Positions 1 through 5,573 of a stretch of DNA of 7,088 bases are shown piece by piece. The translations under genes and the position numbers were made by a program. This DNA comes from a bacterium (GTDB lineage: Bacteria; UBP15; UBA6099; DSWB01), in assembly GCA_020061125.1 (NCBI GenBank), contig JAGUYV010000345.1:1-7088 (forward strand), in the 5' to 3' direction. The notes beneath the pieces are model-generated. The model was not told the DNA's origin, did not search any database, and was given only the letters and a program-made list of their open reading frames with translations. Position 1 is the first letter of the stretch; the number at the start of each line of letters is the position of its first letter.

Positions 1-354
1 CGGTTCTTCCTGCCCGAGGAGTTCGTGCGCCTGCTCTACCGCTGCTGCCACGCCGTGTTCGCCAACAGCGGGTTCGAGCCTTTCGGCCTGGTGGGCCTCG
101 AGGTCATGGCCGCGGGCGGCATCGCTTTCACCGGCAGCACGGGCGAAGATTATGTGATTCCGTTCGTGAACGCCATCTCGTGCGAAAGCAGCGACCCCAG
201 GGAAATGGTCGCGTATCTGCGCTGGCTCAACGAGAACCCCGGCGCGGTTGCGTCCATCAAGCGCGAGGCCGCGCGCACGGCCGCGCATTTCACCTGGGAC
301 ACGGTCATCACCAATCTGCTGAACCGCATTGATTTCATCGCGTCGCGCGCCTGA
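1..354 (+). CDS. Glycosyltransferase, GT-B fold (GT4-like), C-terminal part only
   Basis: The frame is open from base 1 to TGA at 352-354, giving the last 117 residues of a protein that starts outside the window. The segment NSGFEPFGLVGLEVMAAGG holds the E-x7-E pattern (Glu, seven residues, Glu) and the Gly-rich turn typical of the nucleotide-sugar binding half of GT4/glycogen-synthase-like enzymes. In that family the second Glu contacts the sugar nucleotide. After it come GSTGEDYV and a C-terminal helix ending near FTWDTVITNLL, a usual family ending. The expected role is transfer of a sugar from an NDP- or ADP-sugar to a glycan, lipid or alpha-glucan; the acceptor cannot be told from this part. 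It converges on the rrf2-like gene with 79 nt between the stops, so it is not part of the redox operon. The family call is good; the substrate is unknown. Confidence 0.82.
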   Translation, partial: RFFLPEEFVRLLYRCCHAVFANSGFEPFGLVGLEVMAAGGIAFTGSTGEDYVIPFVNAISCESSDPREMVAYLRWLNENPGAVASIKREAARTAAHFTWDTVITNLLNRIDFIASRA

Positions 355-433
355 CCGCGCCGCGGCGGAAGCGCGCCCGAAGATTCGACGGCTTTGCGCG
401 GAATATTCTGCGTTGTAAAGAAACTCCGAAGTG

Positions 434-922
434 TTACCTGAAATCCGAACTGCATAAATCCGTGATGATGTAACCCGGCGTGCGCGCGCCCGGTTCTACG
501 GACGCGCCTGCGCCATCCGATGGGTGATTGATGATGTCGCTCAAGGTGAATTCATTGAGTGCGTTGCGGACGCGGTCGTTGATGAGCGCGTACACGGGGC
601 GGCATTCGCAGAAATCGGATTTCATGCACGCATCCCGGTCCAGCACGCAGTCCACCACATTGATCGGCCCGAGAGCGGCTTCAATGATGGCGCCCACGCG
701 GATGTCCTCGGGCCTGCGGGTGAGAATGTACCCTCCGCTTTTCCCGGGCACGCCGCGGATCATTAAGTTATTTTTCAGCGAAATAACAATCTGTTCGAGG
801 TAGCGTTTGGAAATGCCCTGGCGGCGGGCGATGTCCTTGAGCTGCAAGGGTTGTTCGCCGCCGTTGCGGGCGATGTCGATCATCAGGCGCAAGGCATAGC
901 GCGCGCGCGTGGAAATCTTCAT
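434..922 (-). CDS. Rrf2-family transcriptional regulator with Fe-S-type cysteine cluster
   Basis: The protein has 162 residues. The N-terminus MKISTRARYALRLMIDIA is the classic opening of Rrf2/IscR/NsrR winged-helix regulators. It is followed by the recognition-helix region (IARRQGISKRYLEQI, about residues 31-45) and the wing (VPGKSGGYIL, 58-67). Cysteines fall at 92, 99, 105 and 107. IscR and NsrR carry three cysteines in this loop, which bind a [2Fe-2S] or [4Fe-4S] cluster, so a redox- or NO-sensing cofactor is likely; the fourth nearby Cys (107) and Cys157 in the tail are extra. The start is set by the conserved N-terminus; an AAGGA lies 11 nt upstream, a rather long spacing. It is the last gene of the operon, 56 nt after the receiver gene, as Rrf2 itself follows Rrf1 in the D. 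vulgaris hmc operon. Inference: it represses or activates this operon according to Fe-S status. The polar tail after residue 130 is not conserved to my eye. Confidence 0.93.
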   Translation of the reverse strand: MKISTRARYALRLMIDIARNGGEQPLQLKDIARRQGISKRYLEQIVISLKNNLMIRGVPGKSGGYILTRRPEDIRVGAIIEAALGPINVVDCVLDRDACMKSDFCECRPVYALINDRVRNALNEFTLSDIINHPSDGAGASVEPGARTPGYIITDLCSSDFR

Positions 923-949
923 AAGCCATCAGTTCCTTTGTATTGACTT

Positions 950-973
950 CGCCTGCGTTCTGAAGCGCGGGCG
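950..973. repeat. Imperfect inverted repeat between receiver and rrf2-like genes
   Basis: CGCCTGCG (950-957) and CGCGGGCG (966-973) flank an 8-nt loop. On the minus-strand transcript the stem is 4 + 3 base pairs around one C-A mismatch. No U-run follows, so it is not a classical terminator. It lies in the 56-nt gap before the rrf2-like start and might modulate message stability or read-through. Chance formation is possible in DNA this GC-rich. Confidence 0.35.
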
Positions 974-978
974 CGGTT

Positions 979-1380
979 TCAAAGCAACTTGCGTATTGCC
1001 GCGGTCAATTCCTCGGGGTCCACGGGTTTTGCGATGAACGCCTCGGGGGGCGGGAACTGGGAGCGAGTGGACAGGAATTTTTCCGCGTCTCCGGGGCCGC
1101 CCTGGCCTGTGATGCCCGTGACCACAATCACCGGGATGGACGCCAGATCCGGGTCATTCTTGAGTTCGCTGTAAAAACGCACGCCGGACTTGTTGGGCAT
1201 GGACATGTCGAGGGTGATAAGCCCGGGTTTTTCGGCCCTGACGCAGGCCATGGCCTGTTCGCCGTCTCCGGCGGTCTTGCAGTTGAATCCGTGCTCTGCA
1301 AGAAGGCGGCCCAGATATGTGCGCACATCGGCCTCATCGTCCACGATGAGGATGTTTTTCGTGTCTGCCTGTGTCTGCAT
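979..1380 (-). CDS. Single-domain response regulator (receiver only, Rrf1-like)
   Basis: The 133-residue protein is entirely a CheY-like receiver domain with no DNA-binding or enzymatic output domain. The acidic pair is Asp14-Asp15, the phospho-acceptor is Asp58 (TLDMSMP), the switch Thr is Thr88 (VVTG) and the conserved Lys is Lys118 (IAKP). All active-site residues are present. Thr88 to Lys118 spans 30 residues, against 22 in CheY, so the alpha4-beta5 region is enlarged. The same spacing occurs in the receiver fused to the HdrD-like protein encoded upstream. The start is ATG at 1380, with GGGGG 8 nt upstream; the frame stays open further upstream into the kinase gene, but that part is an out-of-frame shadow. 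It lies between the kinase and the rrf2-like gene, the place Rrf1 holds before Rrf2 in the hmc operon. It is likely phosphorylated by the adjacent kinase and acts through protein contacts. Confidence 0.93.
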   Translation of the reverse strand: MQTQADTKNILIVDDEADVRTYLGRLLAEHGFNCKTAGDGEQAMACVRAEKPGLITLDMSMPNKSGVRFYSELKNDPDLASIPVIVVTGITGQGGPGDAEKFLSTRSQFPPPEAFIAKPVDPEELTAAIRKLL

Positions 1381-1395
1381 GAGGGATACCCCCTG

Positions 1396-1401
1396 ATTAT
1401 A
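1396..1401 (-). promoter_or_regulatory. Perfect TATAAT hexamer upstream of the receiver gene (possible internal -10)
   Basis: The minus strand reads TATAAT 15 nt before the receiver start codon. No recognisable -35 element lies 16-18 nt further upstream. A transcript from it would begin at or inside the GGGGG ribosome site and be almost leaderless. It may be chance; if active it would give separate expression of the receiver and rrf2-like genes. Confidence 0.2.
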
Positions 1402-1406
1402 GGATG

Positions 1407-1438
1407 GGAAGCGTGGCGCGGCGGGCCGCGAAGCTTCC
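1407..1438. repeat. Inverted repeat between kinase and receiver genes
   Basis: GGAAGC (1407-1412) pairs with GCTTCC (1433-1438), and inside it CGCGG (1417-1421) pairs with CCGCG (1426-1430) around a 4-nt loop, with a small internal loop between the two stems. It fills much of the 71-nt gap. No U-tract follows on the minus strand, so intrinsic termination is unlikely. It could act as a partial attenuator, an RNA-processing barrier or a stability element within the operon transcript. Confidence 0.5.
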
Positions 1439-1451
1439 GTTGACAACGCTG

Positions 1452-2933
1452 TCAGCCGTCCGCGTCCGGCGCATCGGAGTCCGGGTCCACGGGCAGGCGC
1501 ACGGAGAAGGTCGAGCCTTGTCCGGGCGCGGAATCCACGGTGATGGCGCCTCCGTGCTCGGACGCCACCTTGTGGCACACGAGCAGGCCCAGGCCCGTGC
1601 CGAAGGCGCCCTTGGTGGAAAAGAACATGCGGAACAGCTTGCGGCGCGTGTCGTCGTCCATGCCGATTCCATTGTCCCGCACCCGGATTACGGCCTCGTC
1701 CCCGTCCTGCGAAACGCCGATGTGAACGAAGTGCTTTTTGGCCTCGTCCTCGTCCGAGGCGCAGGCATCCATGGCGTTGGTGATGAGATTGGCGAGCAGA
1801 GAGTGGATGTCCTTGGGATCTGCCAGGATGGTGTCCATGGAAGGATCTATGTCGGTCTCGATGTCGAGGTCGCGCTGCCCGGCGCGTGCGCGGAACAACT
1901 CGGCCACATCCTCGGCCATCTCGGGCAGGGACACGGGCAGGCGGCGCGGCGCGCGATCCTTGGCGCAGTAGAGCATGTCCAGAATCATGCCGGAGATGCG
2001 CTCCACATTGCGCTGCACCATTTCCCATCCGGTCTCGATGTCCTCCCTGGAGTTGTCGCGGAAGCCCAGGTTGGCCACATAGATGCCGCCGCGCAGCCCT
2101 TCGAGCACATTTTTGATGCTGTGCGCGATGCCGCCCACGAGTTGGCCCAGGGACGCGAGCTTGTCCTGCAGGAGCCGGATTTCGGTAATGTCCGTGAGCA
2201 CCTCCATGACCTCGGTGACGCGGCCCTGCGAGTCGCGGATGGGAGACGATGAAACCAGGACCACGACTTCGCTGCCCGTGCTGTCAATGATGATTTCCTC
2301 GCTTGTATGAACGAGGCCGTCCTCAAAGGTTTTGGCCACGGGGCACTGTTCGCATGGCTCGTCGCGGCGCTTGTAGACCTTGTAGCAATAGCCGCCGAGG
2401 TTCTGGCCGAAGTGCTCTTTGAACAGGCCGTTGCTGTCTACAATGCGCAGATCGCGGTCCTGCACGGAGATGAAGCAGGGAACCTGCTCGAAGAGCGTGT
2501 GGAAGCGGCGCAGGCTGTCGTGCAGGCGTTTTTCGAGTTCGCGGTTCACGGTGATGTCGGTGAACAGCTCCATCACGGCCACGATGCGGCCGGAGTTGTC
2601 GCGCAGGGGCTTGGTGTTCACAATCACCTCGCGGGGGAGGCCCCGGCGATCGAAGATGGTTTCCTGGGCCGTGTGCTCGCGGCCGTCCTCGAAGGTGCGC
2701 GCCACCGCGCACTCCGGGCACGGCTCGTTCCGGCCCTTGTAAACCGTGTAGCAGGGTTCGCCCAGGCGCGTGCCGAATTCGTCAATCATGTTCCTGTTGG
2801 CCTCGACGATGCGCAGGTCCGGATCCTGGATGGAGATGCAGCAGGGCACTTCGTCGAACAGGCGCTCGCAGGCCAGATCCTTGATGTCCAGGCGGCGCGC
2901 GCCAGGGCTGCAAGCCAGTGTGTGATCGCTCAT
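1452..2933 (-). CDS. Cytoplasmic PAS-PAS sensor histidine kinase with repeated Cys motif
   Basis: The product has 493 residues and no membrane segment. Two PAS domains (about 20-130 and 142-252) are tandem copies exactly 122 residues apart. Each has VPC, then CYxVYKxRxEPCxxCxVAxTFEDG, then a TDIT end. Cysteines 31, 61, 72 and 75 in copy 1 match 153, 183, 194 and 197 in copy 2, so each domain could bind a metal, heme or Fe-S centre or form a disulfide. The dimerisation/phospho-acceptor part has His271 in GGIAHSIKN; Ser follows the His where Glu or Asp is usual. The ATPase domain has N382/N386 (N box), DNGIGM (420-425, G1), FFSTKG (437-442, F box) and GTGLGL (445-450, G2). The frame is open back to 3029, but that would overlap the previous gene; ATG 2933 has AGGGAGG 5 nt upstream and is preferred. 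Its likely targets are the two receivers encoded on either side. Confidence 0.93.
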   Translation of the reverse strand: MSDHTLACSPGARRLDIKDLACERLFDEVPCCISIQDPDLRIVEANRNMIDEFGTRLGEPCYTVYKGRNEPCPECAVARTFEDGREHTAQETIFDRRGLPREVIVNTKPLRDNSGRIVAVMELFTDITVNRELEKRLHDSLRRFHTLFEQVPCFISVQDRDLRIVDSNGLFKEHFGQNLGGYCYKVYKRRDEPCEQCPVAKTFEDGLVHTSEEIIIDSTGSEVVVLVSSSPIRDSQGRVTEVMEVLTDITEIRLLQDKLASLGQLVGGIAHSIKNVLEGLRGGIYVANLGFRDNSREDIETGWEMVQRNVERISGMILDMLYCAKDRAPRRLPVSLPEMAEDVAELFRARAGQRDLDIETDIDPSMDTILADPKDIHSLLANLITNAMDACASDEDEAKKHFVHIGVSQDGDEAVIRVRDNGIGMDDDTRRKLFRMFFSTKGAFGTGLGLLVCHKVASEHGGAITVDSAPGQGSTFSVRLPVDPDSDAPDADG

Positions 2934-2938
2934 GGAAG

Positions 2939-2945
2939 CCTCCCT
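2939..2945 (-). promoter_or_regulatory. Shine-Dalgarno that fixes the kinase start
   Basis: The minus strand reads AAGGGAGG ending 5 nt before ATG 2933. It marks this ATG rather than the upstream in-frame start at 3029, whose reading would overlap the end of the HdrD-like gene and add a low-complexity Arg/Gly/Pro leader of 32 residues. Confidence 0.8.
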
Positions 2946-2961
2946 TGGGACACAGGGCGGC

Positions 2962-2991
2962 GGGCGGCGGCCGCGAACCCGGCCACCGCCC
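2962..2991. repeat. Strong GC hairpin between the HdrD-receiver fusion and the kinase
   Basis: GGGCGG (2962-2967) pairs with CCGCCC (2986-2991) and GGCC (2969-2972) with GGCC (2981-2984). One C/A mismatch separates the two stems and the loop is 8 nt. A further palindrome, CCCGGCCGGG, lies at 2996-3005. The 76-nt gap is almost wholly G and C. No U-tract follows on the coding strand, so a rho-independent terminator is not supported; partial attenuation or 3'-end protection of the upstream message is possible. Confidence 0.5.
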
Positions 2992-3009
2992 CGCACCCGG
3001 CCGGGGCGT

Positions 3010-4761
3010 CTATACCCCGGCTTTGTCAACCTTCAGAATGCCGCACACCGTGCCGATGAGCTTGTCCGGATCAATGGGCTTTTCGATGAATCCGTCCGGG
3101 GCCGGGATGTCTTTTTCCCGGATGAACCCGTCGAAATCAATCTTGGGCTTGTCCACCTTGGCGTAGCCGGACACGATGACCACGGGCAGGTCTTTGTAGT
3201 TCTCGTCCTTGCGCAGTTCCCAATAGAGTTTTTCGCCGGTCTTGTGAGGCATGATGAGGTCCAGGGACACCAGATCCGGCCTCATGTCGCGGATGGCGCG
3301 CATTCCCTGATTGGCGTCGGGCGCGTCCATGACCGTGGCGCCGTTCTCGGCATAGATTTTGGTGAGGAACAGGCGCACATCGGGTTCGTCGTCTATGACT
3401 AAAACCTTCTTGCCGTAGAGCGCTTTGATGGACTCCATGACCTTGACGGGGCGCGCCGGAACCAGCAGGGCGTTGGCCGTAAGGTTCACGAGCTGCGTAA
3501 CCTGCATGCCGAGGTCGTATTCCTTGATGCAGTCGTAGAGGCCGTCCACGCAGTTGTGGCACGATGTGACCACGGTCTTCGCCCCGGTCTGCTTGAGTTG
3601 CTGGGCCTTGATTTTAGCGGACTTGAGCCTGCGGGGCGCGTACTCGCTCATGCTCATGGCGCCGCCGCCGCCGGTGCAGCAGAAGTTCTCCGCGCGGTTC
3701 GGGTACATTTCACGAAATTCGGACGCCACCATTTTGAGCACCTCGCGCGGCTCCTCGGTCATGCCGCAGCTTCGCGCGAAGTTGCATGAGTCGTGGTAGG
3801 TCACGGGGTCGGAATTGCGGGACTTGTCCACCTTGATGGTGCCGTCCTTGAGCCAGTTCAGAAGTGTGATGACCACGCTTTCCATCTCGAAGCCCACATC
3901 CATGCCTGCCCAGTTCTGGCCTTCGCATCGCGTGGAACGGTAGCCGTGGCCGCACTCGGAGATCACGACTTTTTTCACGCCCAGCCTGTGGGCCGCATCG
4001 TAAAGGCGCTTGGAGCACGCGCCGCCCAGGGCCGGGTCGCCCACGAACAGACCGAAGTTGGTCATGTCCCAGCCCTCGCTGGGCATGGTCCAGTTCACGC
4101 CCGCAAAGTGGAATATTTCGGCGGCGTCGGCAATGGACCGCGGGTCGTACTTGGCCTCGCGCGGATTGATCACATACATGATGTCCGCGCCTACCTTGTC
4201 CACCGGAATTTTTATGGAGGGATCGTTGTGCTTGTTCTGCAGTTCTTCCTCCATCCATTCGAGGGTGTCGAGGTAGTCTTCGCGCAGCACGCCCATCTGG
4301 TTGCCGATTTCCCACTGGTCCTTGGCCACATGGCGCACGCCCTCGGGCATGATGCCGACCGAGTAGAGCAGGTTGCGGGCCATGCCGTTGAATACGGCCA
4401 TGTCCACGCCCATGGGGCACACGATGGAACAGCGCCGGCAGCCCGTGCACTTGCCGAACACCGTGTCCATGAGATCCTCGAGTTCTTCGTCCGTGTACAC
4501 GCTTTTCGCGCCCACCCACCAGGGAACGGCGCGGCCGGTCCAGTCAATGTGCGCCTTGAACAGCTTGCGGATCTTGTCTGCCTTGGCCGCGGGCGCATAG
4601 CTCGGGTCGTCCGGGTTGGCGAGAACATAGTGGCACTGGTCCGTGCACATGCCGCAGTGTACGCACGCCGCCAGGGAAAGCATGATCTGGCGGTTCTTGC
4701 ATTTGGTCTTCATGAGTTCAACGACTTTTTCCGCTCTGGGGGATCGCGTCTTGGTTGGCAT
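3010..4761 (-). CDS. HmcF/HdrD-like Fe-S (CCG-domain) protein fused to a C-terminal receiver domain
   Basis: The product has 583 residues. Two ferredoxin-type [4Fe-4S] sites are visible: C33-x2-C36-x2-C39-x3-C43 and C105-x2-C108-x2-C111-x3-C115. A CCG domain follows: a partial first motif around C270 (SECGHGYRSTRC) and a full second one, C326-x34-C361-C362-x38-C401-x2-C404. This is the pattern that holds the active-site cluster in HdrB/HdrD and occurs in HmcF, TmcB and DsrK. Residues 1 to about 445 match the roughly 460-residue length of HmcF. Residues 451-583 are a complete receiver domain with D457/D458, phospho-acceptor D501, S531 and K561. The start ATG has AAGGAG 6 nt upstream, and the single frame has no break at the junction. 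It lies 39 nt after the cytochrome b gene, its expected membrane partner. Expected role: cytoplasmic electron acceptor/donor of a quinone-linked complex, here perhaps gated by phosphorylation. HmcF, TmcB and DsrK subtypes cannot be separated by eye. Confidence 0.93.
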   Translation of the reverse strand: MPTKTRSPRAEKVVELMKTKCKNRQIMLSLAACVHCGMCTDQCHYVLANPDDPSYAPAAKADKIRKLFKAHIDWTGRAVPWWVGAKSVYTDEELEDLMDTVFGKCTGCRRCSIVCPMGVDMAVFNGMARNLLYSVGIMPEGVRHVAKDQWEIGNQMGVLREDYLDTLEWMEEELQNKHNDPSIKIPVDKVGADIMYVINPREAKYDPRSIADAAEIFHFAGVNWTMPSEGWDMTNFGLFVGDPALGGACSKRLYDAAHRLGVKKVVISECGHGYRSTRCEGQNWAGMDVGFEMESVVITLLNWLKDGTIKVDKSRNSDPVTYHDSCNFARSCGMTEEPREVLKMVASEFREMYPNRAENFCCTGGGGAMSMSEYAPRRLKSAKIKAQQLKQTGAKTVVTSCHNCVDGLYDCIKEYDLGMQVTQLVNLTANALLVPARPVKVMESIKALYGKKVLVIDDEPDVRLFLTKIYAENGATVMDAPDANQGMRAIRDMRPDLVSLDLIMPHKTGEKLYWELRKDENYKDLPVVIVSGYAKVDKPKIDFDGFIREKDIPAPDGFIEKPIDPDKLIGTVCGILKVDKAGV

Positions 4762-4800
4762 GAGTCTCTCCTTGAAAAGGGCTTTTTGTGGCCGGTCCGG

Positions 4801-5556
4801 TCAGGACAGGAAGTCGGCGTTGGCTTCGGACCCGAACTGCTTCATGGGGTACACGCCCCTGTGGCCCAGGGTGCGGCCCAGGTACCAGCGCGAGAACGGG
4901 TAATAAATGTAATGCGATATTTTGCTGAACGGCACATACATGAGGAAGAAGGATGTGATGAAGTAGTAAACCACGACCGGGGTTTCCTGGAGCGCGCCGA
5001 TGGATGACGAGGCCTCAAGCTGGCCCTTGGCCACGGCGAATGCGGGCGCCTGGCCCGCCATGAGGAAGCTGAAAACCAGCCACACGGTGAGCAGCGCCAC
5101 CGAGAAAATGTCGTCCGGGGTGCTGATGAGCCGCATGACGGGAACCGTCACGCGGCGGATGAACCTCAACAGGCCCACCACAGCGGCCGAGGCGAAAACA
5201 ATCTGGAGCGTGAGCACTGCGGCCGAACCGGAGATCAGCACGGGCGCGTATGAAAACACGATGGACATGGCGATGGAGCACGCCACGCCGATGTGAAACA
5301 CGACGAACTCCGCATAAAACATCTTGTGCTTGCGCGTGCTCGGCATTGCCCAGGGCATGGCTACATTGAACAGCGAATACATGGCGCCTCGCTGGCCTGT
5401 GGTGTCCGGGCTTCCTGTGGGCGCCTGGCGGTCCTTGCCTGGCGTATGCAGCAGGATCCACCGGATTTTCAAGGTGTACACCGCGGCCATGAACAGCAAC
5501 AGGATATGCAGTTTTTCTGATGCGAATTCCACAAGCGGACTGATTTCATGGTGCAT
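4801..5556 (-). CDS. HmcE/TmcC/DsrM-like membrane cytochrome b subunit
   Basis: The product has 251 residues, close to HmcE (about 226). Five hydrophobic segments are visible, at about 16-37, 83-103, 111-132, 149-168 and 193-213. Candidate heme b ligands are His17, His88 and His215, the last just after helix 5 in SKISHYIYYPFSRW, a segment very like the end of NarI/DsrM/HmcE-type subunits. The C-terminal tail (about 222-251) should be cytoplasmic and touch the Fe-S partner. Expected role: moving electrons between the quinone pool, or a periplasmic donor, and the HdrD-like protein encoded 39 nt downstream. The start ATG has AGGGAG 8 nt upstream, and that site lies wholly in the 17-nt gap after the macro-domain gene, so translation may be coupled. 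No c-type cytochrome partner is in the window. Which heme count and which electron donor apply is not visible. Confidence 0.88.
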   Translation of the reverse strand: MHHEISPLVEFASEKLHILLLFMAAVYTLKIRWILLHTPGKDRQAPTGSPDTTGQRGAMYSLFNVAMPWAMPSTRKHKMFYAEFVVFHIGVACSIAMSIVFSYAPVLISGSAAVLTLQIVFASAAVVGLLRFIRRVTVPVMRLISTPDDIFSVALLTVWLVFSFLMAGQAPAFAVAKGQLEASSSIGALQETPVVVYYFITSFFLMYVPFSKISHYIYYPFSRWYLGRTLGHRGVYPMKQFGSEANADFLS

Positions 5557-5573
5557 GGAACGGTCTCCCTTTG

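Noticed and set aside
355-433. Terminator between the convergent glycosyltransferase and rrf2-like genes
   Set aside because: Only very short GC palindromes with impossible loops (for example CCGCG-C-CGCGG at 355-365) and no T-run on either strand.
1381-2028. Minus-strand open frame running in phase into the receiver gene, which would give a 349-residue protein
   Set aside because: The upstream part lies in another frame inside the kinase gene and is Arg/Gly/His-rich with no fold. The receiver has its own ATG and ribosome site at 1380, and the kinase frame carries clear ATPase motifs over the same bases.
1404-2252. Plus-strand open frame of 282 codons antisense to the kinase
   Set aside because: Same shadow pattern; the minus strand encodes a clearly recognisable kinase here.
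2934-3029. N-terminal extension of the kinase by 32 residues from an upstream start
   Set aside because: It would overlap the HdrD-like gene and encode low-complexity Arg/Gly/Pro; ATG 2933 has a strong ribosome site.
3793-5007. Long plus-strand open frame (404 codons) antisense to the Fe-S protein and cytochrome b
   Set aside because: Its composition (many His, Ala, Val, Gly) is typical of an antisense shadow in GC-rich DNA. The opposite strand has intact metal motifs and membrane helices.
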